From contig MNCI01025116.1 of assembly GCA_015680685.1 (NCBI GenBank), positions 159,903 through 223,902 of the forward strand: a stretch of 64,000 nucleotides of DNA, in the 5' to 3' direction. The stretch comes from Gnetum montanum (lineage: Eukaryota > Streptophyta > Gnetopsida > Gnetales > Gnetaceae). Of this stretch, positions 47,700 to 60,336 are shown piece after piece. The notes below the pieces were generated by a model. It ran no database searches, was not told where the DNA came from, and saw only the letters and a list, made by a program, of their open reading frames with translations. The translations under genes were made by a program, and so were the position numbers. Position 1 is the stretch's first letter. Every line of letters starts with the position of its first letter.

Positions 47700-48290
47700 C
47701 TTAGTTGGTTCCATGGAAAGTGTGCTGCTTTCAAAATTAGCAATCAACCATTAGGTGCCCTCCTATTTTATGGCCGCTACATACAAACACCTTTGAATTT
47801 CTGCTTCTAGTGCATACTACTTGCATGCAGAGATAGATGTCTGCTTCATTGCCTATAGTTTTTTCACACAATTGCACCCTATATTGTTGTACATGATGCA
47901 TGGAACTCACTTCTTCTCAATCTTGACAAATGCATTTTCTTTGGATGTTTCTAGGAAAATATCTCTAATGTCCATTCTTGCATCAACAATGCTTAGCCAT
48001 GTCCTTCCTATGATGATTGAAAATCCCCCTTTGTAGTTCTCCACCTTGATCACTAGAAAATCAGTAGGATACGACCACCCATAGACAGTGGTCATAATGT
48101 GTTCTACTAGTCCAAATGGAATAGTGATGGACTAGTCTACTAATTCTAATATGATATTTCTCTTCTAGAGAGGAGTTAGGTTCCATGTAGTGTACATCTC
48201 ATGAGAAATCTAATTGACACTAGAACCTAAGTCGAGAAGATCTTTGCATGGTTCATTTCCAGCAATCTAAAAATAAATGAGAGGCCTTCT
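47700..48290 (-). pseudogene. Aspartic protease remnant of element F
   Basis: Contains WSYPTDFLVIKVENYKGGFS and IIIGRTWLSIVDAR (open piece 47907-48095), the C-terminal half of the protease known from B and C. The active-site part upstream is broken by stops. Confidence 0.7.
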
Positions 48291-48399
48291 ATGATCTACT
48301 AATTTCTTGATAAGGTTTTAAGCACAAATCTAGTCATATAAAACATGAGTAAGAATCACAATATGGATCCTGGGTGATGTGATCCATATTTGAAGGGGT

Positions 48400-50412
48400 C
48401 TCAAAGGTATTTGGAAGATGGAGAAATAGGGTTGTCAACTATAGGTGTATTTGAGGGCTTAGGTGGACTATGTGGTTGGAATAAATATCTTTTCTTTGAT
48501 TGGGAATCTAAACCACTTGGTTAATGAACTAGTTGTAGATTAACAGTCATACTAGCATTATGTTGTTGCAGTTGAGATGGTAGTTTACTTTGCATAGGTG
48601 GAATAGGTGGTAGCTACGTGGAGGAAGGAGAAAGATGTGCAAGGATAGGAGGAGGATAAGGGTAAGAGGTGGTATCCCTTCTTGCATTTGAAGAATGAGT
48701 TTGATAATAATCAGAAGGATGGTAGTGGGACTGGAAAGTAGAAACATGATTGGAAGAGTCACATGAATACAAAGGTTTCTAAACATAATATCCATATGGA
48801 TCAAGTTGTTGGTAAGGATATTATTGCCTTGGTGGTGCCAGTGCCCATGATTGTGGTTGCTGCCATTGTTGATACTATTCATATGGTTGCACTAAAGTTC
48901 CACTTGGATAATATTGTTGTTGCTAGTAGAACTACCTAGAATTTCCTTGAGGATAAGGCAATCTTTTAGGTATTTACTTTTGCACGAGTTGTGGATTCAA
49001 AGCATACATCCAAAACTCCTATAAGTGTGATACTATGGGGCAACATCCCTTAAGATGCTCATATTGGTAGATGTTAAATCCATCATCATCATCTGATTCA
49101 CTTCCCGTAACTTCTTCTACTGCATAATCTTGCCCTTATCTTTTTGATAGGCATATTCAACTTCCTTATGTCTCATGTGATCATGATCACTACCTTGTTC
49201 TTTGGACTCTTCAATAATTTTTAGGATAGCATGAAACTTGTAATCCCTGGAGTGCCATAACTAATCAACCATGGATGTAATTTCAAATTAAAATTTTTGA
49301 AGTGGCAAGGTTTTCTTATTTACCACCTCATCAAGTGCAAATTCTTCCTCATTGTTATAAAATCAAGCCTCCCTCTTATAAATAGAAGGATCACAGTTTT
49401 CCTCTTCTACACTTTTTCTTTTTCTTAATTAACCTTTCTCTTTAGCTACTTAATTAGTTTTTGTATCTGATAGGCACTTAATTCTACTAGTCATCCTTAG
49501 GCATAGATGCCAAGGGTTCTCCTTATTTTTTATTGAAGCCCATCTACAATGTGGCGAAATTGATCCAGCTAAGAGTAACCATGGCTAGGACATTTTTGCA
49601 TTAAGAAATATTGGGCAATGGTAGCATCCAAGGATTCATGTGTTCCTTTTTTCCATCCTTGGATCTACCTTCTTAAGTTGGATACTGTAGAGTACATTTG
49701 ATATTTTTCATTGAACAATTCAAGAATTGTACTCCATCATCTAATAGATTTTGGTTCTAAGGACATGTACCAATTTTCTACTTCTTTAATGAGTGTCCTT
49801 GGAAACAACTTTAGTTTTTGCTAGTCATTATCTATATTTGACAAGGCACATGCATCTCAAAAAGCTTGGAAATGATTCTAAAAATTTGATTTATATTCCC
49901 CTTCGAACTAAGGGATATTATTCATATCTAGTCTTTTGATTCAACAATCCTTTACATGCCTTGTTAGAATTTGTACTACCTTTGTGATGTTTAGCATACA
50001 TTAGATAGCAAGTAAAACCTCATTGAGGCTTTGATCATGATTCCCACAATGCACTTTTCTACTCCTTCGTAGATTCATGATGCTACTCTAGTTGTCGATC
50101 TTGTAGATGTTGTGATTTGGTGGGAAGATAATCCCTAGCATTAGTATCCTACACAACATACTCAGCATGAAGTTCTTGGAGACCTCATTATATAAGCTTT
50201 TTTTGAAGCATTATAGGGAAGGATCGATCTAACAGCAACACGAAGTTGCCCTCCATGTCGCGCCATCATAGTTGTTCATCTTGATGTAGGATGAAGGTGA
50301 AATTTGGTAGATACTCATTAGGATGAGCATATACCACTTGATATTGTTGAGGCTCTACCTAATGAACTCCATTAGACTTGGGCAGAGAAGCACTCCTATG
50401 AGATGAAGACAT
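48400..50412 (-). pseudogene. gag remnant of element F
   Basis: The ATG at 50410-50412 opens MSSSHRSASLPKSNGVH. It shares with C the block NFTFILHQDEQLWWRDMEGN, the capsid-like domain and the Pro/Tyr-rich tail (about 48560-48830). The zinc-knuckle region near 49060 reads NIYQYEHLKGCC, with the first two Cys lost. Many stops. Confidence 0.65.
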
Positions 50413-50550
50413 TTTATGTTAGAAAATAATAATGCAATGTGCTTCTAAATATTTCTATTGTTATTTTAAAATATGATATGACTATAGAATTTGTTTCAAC
50501 AATTTCAATAATTTTTACTAAATCTTAGATAGTGCATGAAACAACTAAAA

Positions 50551-50571
50551 GGTCACTAGAATTGATGCCAA
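50551..50571 (-). other. Primer binding site of element F
   Basis: Minus strand TTGGCATCAATTCTAGTGAC plus C, adjacent to the 5' LTR. It is a decayed tRNA-Asp-like site. Confidence 0.6.
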
Positions 50572-51475
50572 TGGTGAGAGGCGAGGTACCCTATGCCCAA
50601 CCATATGAATCACTAAGGCATTCACACATGATTTGATCAAATCTCGAGGGCCTATAATTCTCTAGTGCACTAGTTTTTCTAGGAAGTGAAATGGGTGTTG
50701 AGAACATTTTTTGTCTTTCCACCTACACTTGTGAAGCTCAAGGATACAGTTTAAGTGTACTTAAGGTACATGATTTTTATCATTTTATGTTTTATAAATT
50801 TAATTGCCTTTAACAAGAATGGAAAAAATAGAGAAATTTAATTTCTAATTAGCCTACTGCATAGCTAGCCTAACACAAGTACCCATCCCACTTTTCTAGA
50901 CACATCCTAAACACATATAGACTTGTTTGATTACCACATTTTAAGCGTTTTTGAGTCACTAAGTGCTATATGTATGCTTGAAGTAGTCATGCTTATGTAC
51001 ATTAACAACTACAAATTAATTGCCTAATTAACGTGCATTAAGGTAAGATGCATGAAAGTAAAGTGCATAAATATTAAATGCATCAAAGAAACATTAATCT
51101 AATCTTAGTGCTACAAGGATGATCAAAAGGGTTTATTTTTATTCTTGTCACACTGTTGTGCTCAGGTACATCAATGTTTGAACAAAGATTCATACACACT
51201 TAGACTCTTGTTGTGGGCACTCAGAAATATTCTAACTTTGGAGAAAACAAATTGTAAGAGCTTCATTACTATATGTAAAAACTATGAAAAACTCAACTAA
51301 AAACTAACTCCAACTTTGAGTCCAAGTGCTATATTTATAGGCTAGTATATACCCTATGATATTAGATAATTGACATCACGTCTTGGGTTTCGACACCAAG
51401 TATCTAATATCAAGGCCCCAATATCGGGTCTCTAATATCAAAGCCTATCAGAACATGATTCATCACTTTACAATA
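50572..51475 (-). mobile_element. 5' LTR of element F
   Basis: 904 bp, TGGTGAGAGGCGAGGTACCC to CATGATTCATCA. It aligns with 41170-41993. The extra length lies mostly around 51180-51260. U3 contains an AATATC/ATATCGG cluster (51355-51450); TATA near 51331 on the minus strand. Confidence 0.85.
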
Positions 51476-51480
51476 ACATA

Positions 51481-52256
51481 ATGATTTTTCTCAATGCAAA
51501 ACACAAATGAATGAGATCTCTTCCACAAATCTAATACTAAGATTTAATCACAAAATGCAAAGATGAAACACCAAGGCCAAAACCAAAAATTTACCCAAGA
51601 GGTATATACACACTCATGCACTCTTACACATGTGCTCTCATGCATTCACAAGCATCTCTTCTCATACAATGAAAATATTTATTGAAAGAAAAACATAAGA
51701 AACATAGAAATATTTGGTCAAGATTAACTTAAAGTTTTCTAGTTGTTTCCATCTTTTCTTAGATTTTCTTGGTTGTTTTCCAATTTGAAATTGTGAATCA
51801 AGATCTTTTCTTGGGTGTATAGGCTATCTAAGGTTTTCCTGGGATATCTTCTATAAAATTTTACCATTTAAGTGAGACATCTCCTTTTGGTTGGATATGT
51901 CTCCCAGAAAGCTAAAACATCCCATGAATAGTGGATATGTCTTCCTAGACATCTCAATAGAGATGCTTCCACTATTCATGAGGCATCTCATCTTTCTAGG
52001 AGATGTCTCCCTTGAGATGTTTCATTTTGATAGGAGACATATCCTAGGAAGATGAGATGCCTCATGAATAGTGGAAACATCTCCCTTGAGACATTTCTTA
52101 GTAAGTGGGACATCTTGCTCAAGACATCTCCTATAATATCCTGGTCTCAACCAAGACATCTTCTTGACCTCCAAGATGTATTTCTAGAGTCCAAAAACTT
52201 GTAAATATAACATTTAGGATAGATAAAAGGTAACCGAAAGAGGTGTTCCTACACCA
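51481..52256 (-). mobile_element. 3' LTR of element E, right part
   Basis: Continues the LTR interrupted by element F and ends CCTACACCA at 52256. It matches 60580-61230. U3 is crowded with GAGACATCTC/GAGATGTCTC motifs and contains a long inverted repeat (listed separately). Confidence 0.85.
51969..52074. repeat. 41-bp inverted repeat (39 of 41 paired) in the LTR of E
   Basis: Arms 51969-52009 and 52034-52074 with a 24-bp spacer. Both arms include ACTATTCATGAGGCATCTCA or its complement. The 5' LTR of E has only single copies of these motifs at about 60960-61050, so the hairpin formed or expanded in one LTR. Confidence 0.9.
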
Positions 52257-52507
52257 TCTATTCCATCCTTAAAAAAGAAAATTTATATGAATAATGAAGT
52301 AGGGGTGGAAGTGATTCCCCAATGAATAGGTTTGGTCTTATGGTCACATCCAACATCATTAATAGATTGATCATTCTAATGGATTAAGGACTTATGCCTC
52401 TTCACTCTCTAAGTGCTTGAAGCCTTTATTTGCTTGAGTATGATTGCCTTCCTCTACATTGAAGACTTGGACATGTTGATAGTCCCCTTCAACTCATCAG
52501 TACTACC

Positions 52508-53650
52508 CTATATGGTCTTTCCATTAACTGGTCCATGGTAATGCATAAGATTTGTAACAATAAATACAAAAGATATACCAACATCATTTGGTAAATAAAT
52601 ATCAAAATAATTTTTATTACCTTTGGCCTTTATTCTAAAAGGATTCATCTTATTGGCTTTCACCTTGAAGAAGTTCACACCTCTCAATCTCTTCTTCTTT
52701 AAGTGCACCCAAACTAGATTACCAATAGCAAAGATAGAATTCTACTTGCTCTCATTACTCTCGAGGGTTCTCTTTTTAGTCTTTTTTTCTAGGTTTTCCG
52801 TTACTTGTGCATGAAAATCCCTTACCCCTTGCACAAAATTAGTGCCAAGTTGAGCTTCTCCCTTAAAGATCTTCAAATTGTTCATTATCTTAGGATAAAA
52901 ACCATAATTTACCTCAAATGGGCTCTTAAGAATAACAACTTTAAAGGAATTATTATAAGAAAATTTAGCATGACATAGTAAATGTTTTCTTCAATTGGGC
53001 TATCCATCACATAAATACCTCAAAATATTCAGCAAGGATTTATTTACCACCTTCATTTGACCATTAGATTATGGATTATATGCAATAGAAAAATTTAACT
53101 TTTTCCCTAAAATTTATCAAATGGACCTCCAAAAATGGCTAGTGAATTTTTAGTTTCTATCATTGATAATATTTAAAAGAATTCTATGTAACTTTACAAC
53201 ATGCTAGAAAAATAAATTTTCCACACAAGATGCATCACTCAAATTTTTGCATATAATGCAGTATACCATCTTAGAGAATGTATCCACTACAATAAAAATA
53301 GCATCATTCCCAATCTTGATTTTTGGAATACCACTCATAAAATCCATTAACATAATTTCTTAGTAGGTAAGGTTGTGAATGGATTTTATGAGTGGCCTAT
53401 AATATACATTCACAACCTTACCTACTTTGAATTTTTGACATGTTAAACACTCCTTCATAAATTTTGAAACTTAGTTTTCATTCTAGGATAAACATATGAT
53501 CCAATGTTTATCCCTACCCATATGAATTGTCATGCCACCACAATTTCTTTCAAGCTAAATATATTTTCTAAAATCATGATTAGGAATACATACTTTATCA
53601 TTTTTAATTAATAGTTCATCTTAAATATAATAGTCCATCCATTGGTCTAT
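52508..53650 (-). pseudogene. Integrase remnant of element E
   Basis: Minus strand, in order: zinc-binding CLTCQKFKVGK (about 53420-53450), MDFMSGIPK with the first catalytic Asp (about 53330-53350), VVDTFSKMVY, INDRN.KFTSHFW around the second Asp, SNGQMKVVNKSLLNILR (catalytic Glu changed to Lys), and a C-terminal open piece (52508-52708, HLKKKRLRGVNFFKVKANKM and VFIVTNLMHYHGP). The wording fits gypsy chromoviruses. Frequent stops. Confidence 0.8.
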
Positions 53651-54299
53651 TCTACTTAATAATGGTTCCTTGAGGCTTCTCCAAACCTTCCAAAAATATG
53701 AAACATCTTCATACAAGTTAATAAAATCACCAATAACTTCAACCAAAGGTACACTAAAATTTAGCACATGCACCCTAGATAATGCATCAACACCACATTA
53801 GCTTTTTTAGTTTGTGCTTGAGCAAAAAATTGAACTCTTGTAACTATGCAATCAACTTCATGTTTTTAGCACTTAACTTATTTTAAGAATTTAGAAATTA
53901 AAGTGCTTTATGGTCCATCATCTATTAACAATTAGTATCCAATTCTCTACCCACATGAAGGAAAATGTACACAAAGCCAAAGTATTTTTATTTATTTTTT
54001 AGTTGATGGATGCATGTAAATAATTTTGGCCCCAAATCATCTTTATTTTACATAAATTTCTTTATTTTCACTATGGGGAATCACTTCTAAAGCTCCCTAT
54101 GTATGTCACTAATCATTTCCTAGAAATTGTAAAGTCATACATAAATGAAATGACCTATTTTGAAGGCAACAAAGTTGACCAAGTTGATATTTTATTTTTC
54201 CTATTTCTTTCTTGTCTCATTTGCATATCTTTTACTAGTATCAACTTCCATTCTTAATTATCAATTCATTATCATTAGTCATTAGTGCAAACCATATTA

Positions 54300-54660
54300 T
54301 CAAGCAACCATCATATTAAATGCATCATCAAGATTTCAATAATTTATTTTCTCATACTCTAGAATTTTGAACATTTTATAATTTTAATATCTAGAAGATC
54401 AAGAGTTAAAACAACATAAGTCAACAATTCAAGAAGAAGTTTTTAATAAAATCATAGTAAACTCTTTGGGTAACAAGTAATGCCTTCAATGTTTAATTTT
54501 TTAAAGAATAGTGTACAACTCCTTCTCATATATGCTATATTTTTCCTTAACTCATTTAACAGTTTTGAAAATAAAGTAAGAGGCCTAACTTTTTGTGATA
54601 GTACCATATCAATAAAAATTCCACTTGCATCCATCTCCACCTAAAAAAGCTTATGAAAAT
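54300..54660 (-). pseudogene. RNase H remnant of element E
   Basis: Open piece 54452-54640 reads MEMDASGIFIDMVLSQ ... FSKLLNELRKN, matching the DASG...VLSQ start of gypsy RNase H with its first catalytic Asp. The later part is broken. Confidence 0.75.
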
Positions 54661-54779
54661 GTGAAATTTCAAGCACATGTTCATTGGTAATTTTTACTTT
54701 CAACAAGTCAAAATTAGGTTTTATCACTCTACTTGAAATATTTATTTTTATTAAAACATTGTCCACGAAATACCACTAA

Positions 54780-55498
54780 AATTTTTGATGAACCTCTAAT
54801 AAAAAGCTACTAAACCAAAGAATGATCTCACCTCTTGAACATTCTTTGGAGTTTGCCAATCTCTAATAGCCCTTTCCTAGATACCTTTTACTCGAATTTG
54901 GTCTTTAGAAATCACATGTTCGATGTATGTGATTTTCCTATTGAAGAAATTACATTTCTTCATATTGATCATAAAATGTGCCTCCTATAATTTTAGATGC
55001 ACTCGCTTTAAGTAATCCAAGTACTCCTCATTTGAGCAATACACCAAAATGTCATCAAAAAAGCTAATACAACACTTACTAATAAGATCTTTGAGTACAT
55101 AATGCATTAACCTCATAAACATAGTAGGTGCATTTTTGAGCCTAAATGACATTACTAATTATTGAAATAATTTAAGTTGTGCTTTGAAAACTATCTTTCA
55201 TTCATCACTAGGCTTGATTTGATTTTTATGGTAACTACTCTTCGCATCAATTTTGCTAAAAATGTCTACATTGGTAAGGATATCAAGGATATCATCCATC
55301 CTTGGAATAGAAAATATTCATCTTACTATTATCTTGTTTACTTTTCTAAAATCAATGTACATTCTTCATTCATTACTATTCTTCTTTGACATAAGCACTA
55401 CTAGACTTGCATAAGGTGAAATGGTTTCTCTCATGAAGCCATTTGTAAGTAAATCTACTACTTGCCTTTACAATTCTACTCATTGATTTAGTGTCATC
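54780..55498 (-). pseudogene. Reverse transcriptase of element E, main part
   Basis: Minus strand shows NGFMRETISPYASLV, MYIDFRKVNK, the palm segment, and an intact catalytic box FFDDILVY at 55062-55083. The N-terminal part lies beyond the family X insert: joining 57383 on with 55493 on, with one TCATC copy removed, continues the same frame into this domain. Scattered stops make it non-functional. Confidence 0.8.
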
Positions 55499-57382
55499 TA
55501 TAGTGACTGAAAATGTTGATGGATGGAACATCGAGAGGTTGTCGGGTGAATAGTTTAACCTCGGATCCATGTGAGGGCCGTGCTAGAGAGAAATAGAAGT
55601 GAGGCACCCTAAGCAGTTTGGTCGATCAAATAGGGACTTAATTAGTGTACCTTAACCTTATGTAAATGTTTGTTCTGAAAGAAAGACACGCGAGATAAAT
55701 CGATGATCAATAAATGCAGGACGATGAAGATAGTGCAAAATAATGATTATAGTAAGTAAATAGCTAAACAAACTTGGGTGAGAAAGTGAACCACCCCAAG
55801 GTCATGGATTTGATTCTTTTCCTTGTTTGAAAGGTGTACAACAGGTTGTGCAATGCTGGAGAGACACTGCTTACACCGAATGGTATAGTCACAGTTCTTC
55901 TGCTTGCTGATCTATTTGCTAAGATGTCAAAATTATTGACTAACAAAGAGATGTTTGGAGCCAACTAGAGAACTCAAAGTTAACTAGAATGCCTAAGAAA
56001 AATGCCAACTATGCCTTCTAAAAGCCAACTACACTAAAAAGCCAACTCTATTTGCCAAGAAGCCAACTAGCCAACACAAAAGCCAACCCTTTGAGAATTG
56101 TTTTCCAGGGTATTTATAGGGCTAGGAGTAGGACAGAAATGTGGTCTAGATGCCATGTTTCCTAGACCCTACAAGGTGCTAACACATCTGTACTATGTAG
56201 GTGTGCAATGTTGGATGTGAACATTGTTATGTTGTGACTATACCGCTAGAACTGCATGTGTCGAGATCTAGTGTGCTAACAATGTGAGAAAAATGAGGCT
56301 TATGCTTGGGGACTACATCTTCCCTACTCTTACAAGCAAGATCAAGCGTAGGAACAATGTTTTGGGAGCTGACCAGGGATGTACACGATGAAGTAAAATT
56401 GTTGATTCTGCCATGGAGATGTTAGAGTGAGGAAGATTGTTGTCAACAAGTTCTAGATCTACTTGATGATGTCTTGATGCTTCTGTGCTAGTGTTGCACT
56501 ACTCACGCTATCAAGCACATTGGCATAGTGTAAGTAGCTACTTGTTACGCTACGTAGCATAGCATAGCATAGCCACTGGTCTTGACTGAAACTTGTGTTG
56601 GAGCTGAAAAGCATTTGTCTTAGGCTTGGTCATGCTAATAACTGCAACTTTTGTCCTTGATGTTGGGAAGCCCTTGGACCTGTTAAACTCATATTTGAAA
56701 CACTTCTATAGTTTTTGCATTGTTGCTATGCTATGCTACGTTATGTAGCATAGCACAGTGTAGCAACCAGCGTATCATGCTTCCTTGTATTAATTCACCA
56801 TTTTCTAGTAAAAAAATTTGCTTGAGGCCTAAGGACTAAGAGGGGCAAGGAGTTTTTGAGGTTGAAGTCTTGCTAAACTGCAATCTTGTTGTTGGAGGCA
56901 CCTAGCAAGATGGGCCTTTTGCTCTACCTTTGCTATGTTGTGCTATGCTACATAGCATAGCATAGCGTAGCACCTTGCGTTGACTGAATCCTAAATTTTC
57001 TTTGCAATCACTTTGTTAATTCACACTTGGACACTTGAGCAGCTATCTTTTAAGGCTTGCTACGCTGCATAGCATAGCATAGCGTAGCTGACTTCTTCAC
57101 TAGAAAACTTGCTAAACTATTTTGCTCATCCCAAACACTTTCGGAAACTCCTAGCATAGTTTCTGGGTAGACTGTCAGCCAGGTCAATTGTCTAGTTAGG
57201 CAAGCTAGAGAGTCTAGTAGGCCTATCAGCTCTAGAGATAAAAAACTTGCTGGACTAGATAGTCCAACCTTAGTGCCTACATTTTCCTGTTGAACTGTCA
57301 TGACGCTGCACTTGTGGAAGTCCTTGCCTAAATCCCAAGACCCTACTAAAGCATGAGGGTCCTGAAATTTTATGGTGTTTCA
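55499..57382 (-). mobile_element. Solo LTR of family X inserted in the RT of element E
   Basis: An 1884-bp insert flanked by TCATC on both sides (55494-55498 and 57383-57387). Read on the minus strand it starts TGAAACACCATAAAATTTCA, has a TATA box (CTATAAATA) near 56110-56120 and no coding capacity, as expected for an LTR with a long U3 (about 1.25 kb). Base composition is less AT-rich than its host. The other end (...CACTATA) is not a perfect CA, so the boundary may be off by a few bases. U3 contains four palindromic TAGCATAGCA clusters. Confidence 0.75.
56545..57090. repeat. Four palindromic TAGCATAGCA clusters in U3 of LTR X
   Basis: Clusters at about 56546-56575, 56722-56766, 56932-56977 and 57057-57089. 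Each contains a run such as TAGCATAGCATAGC next to its complement (GCTATGCTATGCTAC), so each can fold into a hairpin. Units vary in length and differ by a few bases. Confidence 0.85.
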
Positions 57383-58300
57383 TCATCTAGTATGCTCTCT
57401 TATCTAAAATGGTAGCACTAGGAATAAAATTAGTTTGCTATTATAAATTTCTTATTAGTGGCAATCCATCCAATTTTTCCTTGAACACCTTAGAAAAATG
57501 CTCCTTCAAGCCTAACACATTTATAAGAAGTTCTACTTCAACATTATCATTCTTAGAAGTAATATTTGATATAATAACAAAACAAAAATTAGTTTCATCA
57601 TGTTCCCTAATGTATTCTCTCTATTCTAGAAGGATTAAGAAAACATTTGGTCACTACCTTAATTTTTTACTTGTTATAAGAATTAACTCATAAATTCCAT
57701 TGTATTTAGCTATACTTCATATATTTCTTGCTTCATCAAATTGAGAACCATTGTCAAAACTCCAAGGTATATCAAGAATTACATTAGCACAAGTAATTCC
57801 AAGTACATCACATTTTACCATGTCATAAAAACTTATAATGTCAAATTTTAAAATATACTACTCTCTCATCTCTTGAAAGTAATCTCTTGACAATAAATGA
57901 ACCTTATAGCATCTTGGATGAGGATTAGTTACCAAATCCAATCTATCAACTACCCTAGATGAAATAACATTTTCTTAGGTTTCCTCATCAATCAAAATAT
58001 TAATCCATTCCTTACTAAGCAAACATCTAGTTCTAATTCGAAATAACAACTTCCTAGTAGGATGACCTTCTTTATTCACATTCACCATGAATGCATGAGA
58101 ATTTAAATAATAAAATTTCATAGTCTTGGGAGCATTATGATTATCTCTTTGAAGAGCTCAACTAGATGTCTCCTCTACTTCCATGGTTTGCATGTCCTTA
58201 TCCTTGGTTTCCTTAAGAAGTGGACATTCGCATTACTTGTGTTTCCATTCTCCACACTTGAAGCATTGAATCTTAGATGAGTTATTGTCTTGATCCTTGC
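57383..58300 (-). pseudogene. Zinc knuckle and protease remnant of element E
   Basis: A CFKCGEWKHK.CECP motif (CX2CX4HX4C; 58229-58265) closes gag. Downstream on the minus strand come VISSRVVDRLDL and CDVLGITCANVILDIPWSFD ... YNGIYELILI, the pattern of the gypsy protease and the protease-RT spacer. One open piece reads NVEVELLINVLGLKEHFSKV. Interrupted by stops. Confidence 0.7.
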
Positions 58301-58599
58301 CTTCCATGCCTTGATCCTTCCTAGCTTTTTCTTTCTCATCCTCTTCCTCTATCTTCTTGTCATGACTACCATTCATGTATCTATATTTGGACTTTCATAC
58401 CCGATCCTCTCTCTTAGAAGCTCGTTTGCCCATGTTTCAAAATTCACTTAGTTTCTTTTCTTCTTTAAGTAATAAATAATAAGTCATATAAATAATTTGT
58501 AGCTTATTAAATGACAACTCTTTGTGATATGTGATTTTGAGACTTCCTAGAAAGATTGAAGCCTATTTATACTCTTCCTAATTTATCTAAGCTTGATGG

Positions 58600-59294
58600 A
58601 ATAGTTTACAAAATTTGATATAAGATTTCATGAAAATTTTATCACATTGGCTTAGAAATTTCAACTTCATGATCATCTCTTACCTTTGATGAGACTATTC
58701 AAATTTCCTTCTTAACCTATATTTCATCATGTTCCAATCCTTGATACACTATTCATTTTTTCTTTCATAATTTTGGAACTTATTTTTCCATCAAGTAGAA
58801 GTCATATCTTCTAATATGGATTTAGCAATAAATACCATTAATTAAATTGGTAACTCTCCCAACTCAAAATTCTTATTAGGCATCTTCAACCAACTTAAGA
58901 AAACATCGATGTCATCTACATCATTGATGGTCTTCAATTCTACATATAGAATTCTAGAAACATTTTTGAATGCCTTAGCAAGCCATGCTTCAACCTCATT
59001 GTCAAGCTTACCATAAGAAAAAGTAGTGATCAATGATGGAGCACTTGGAACTTTGATATGAAGAAATGAATTTTCTACCATTGGAATTCTTAACTGATGC
59101 ATTCTAACACTTCCATAGCTAGATTTTCCTTTCTCATCATCTATCCCCTCTCCAATTGGTATAACTTCTTCATAATTTAAACATAAATGTTCATCTTCTT
59201 CACTTGTTTGCATATGGTTGGAACATACATTTTTTTCTACCATGCTATTAATCTCATCCAATCTAGTAATCATTTGTTGAAAAACATATTTCAT
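58600..59294 (-). pseudogene. gag remnant of element E
   Basis: A 150-codon open piece (58842-59294) starts MKYVFQQMITRLDEINSMVE. It includes LDNEVEAWLAKAFKNVSRIL and VFLSWLKMPNKNFELGELP, the typical start of the gypsy retrotransposon gag domain. The true start probably lies slightly upstream near 59350. The first ~170 bp are repeated in the triplicated block to the right. Confidence 0.7.
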
Positions 59295-59377
59295 ACTCTC
59301 TATGTCTCTATTTAAGGGTTTAACCTATTTCTTCTTATGCATCATCAAAAATTGATAAAAATCCATAATCAAATTCC

Positions 59378-60336
59378 CAAGCAATAATCAACCTAAGCTC
59401 CAATACTAATATCGCTATAGTAGGTTAACTCCAATTAATTTGAACTTTAATTTCTCCGAAATCTTGATATTATGAATGAACAATCAATATTCTAGAAAAC
59501 TAGCTATCTTTAATTAATGTAAGAAGATTTTAAACCATGGTTCCAGAACTCAAAACACTCACAAAAACTCAAATAATATTGTAGAGCATGAAGCTATACA
59601 ACTACACAATGATTATTCCTAATGTAAGATACAATAAAATGAGATCTCAACCACAAATATGAGAATAAGATTCTTCACTTGTTTGACTATGGTTAGTACC
59701 TACATTTTTGTCTACCATGGTATTAATATCATCCAATATACCAATCATTTGTTGAAAGACATATTTCATACTCTTCATATCTCTATTTAGGTGTTTAACC
59801 ATCAAAAATTGATAAAAATCCATAATCAAGTTCTCAAGCAATAATCAACCTAAGCTCCAATACTAATATCACTAGAGAAGGTTCACTCTAATGAATTTAA
59901 ACTTTAATTTCTTCTAAATATTAATATTATGAATGAACAATCAATATTCTAGAAAACTAGAAAACTAGATATCTTTAATTAATGTAAGAAACTTTTAAAC
60001 CATGGTTCCACAACCCAAAACACTCACAAACACTTAAATAATATTGTAGAGCATGAAGCTCTACAACTACACAATGATTACTCTTAATGTAAGATACAAT
60101 CAAATGAGATCACTCCCATAAATCTGAGAATAAGATTCCTCACTTGTTTGAATATAGTTGGAACCTAGATTCTTGTCTACCATGGTATTAATCTCATCCA
60201 ATCTAGTAATCATTTGTTGAAGACATATTTCATACTCTCCATGTCTCTATTTAGGGGTTTAAGCTATTTCTTCTTATGCATCATTAGAAATTGATAAAGA
60301 TTCATAATTATATTCCCAAGAAATAATCAACCTAAG
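59378..60336 (-). repeat. Tandem extra copies of LTR end, primer site and gag start in element E
   Basis: CAAGCAATAATCAACCTAAG recurs at 59378, 59835 and 60317 (periods 457 and 482). Each unit contains the 3' part of the LTR, an initiator-Met-like primer site (59397-59408, 59854-59865, 60337-60348; minus strand TAGTATTGGAGC, consensus TGGTATCAGAGC) and the first part of gag. Only the rightmost copy is joined to the full LTR. Confidence 0.85.

Larger units (their letters stand above)
41170..51475 (-). mobile_element. Element F: gypsy retrotransposon nested in the LTR of E
   Basis: Minus-strand sister of B and C. 3' LTR 41170-41993, 5' LTR 50572-51475, primer site 50551-50571, gag, protease, RT, RNase H and integrase remnants in the right order. 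A perfect 5-bp duplication CTTTA flanks it (41165-41169 and 51476-51480), and removing it rejoins the LTR of element E. It carries a solo LTR (42923-43679) in its 3' zone. Catalytic residues are lost in RT, RNase H and integrase. Confidence 0.9.
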
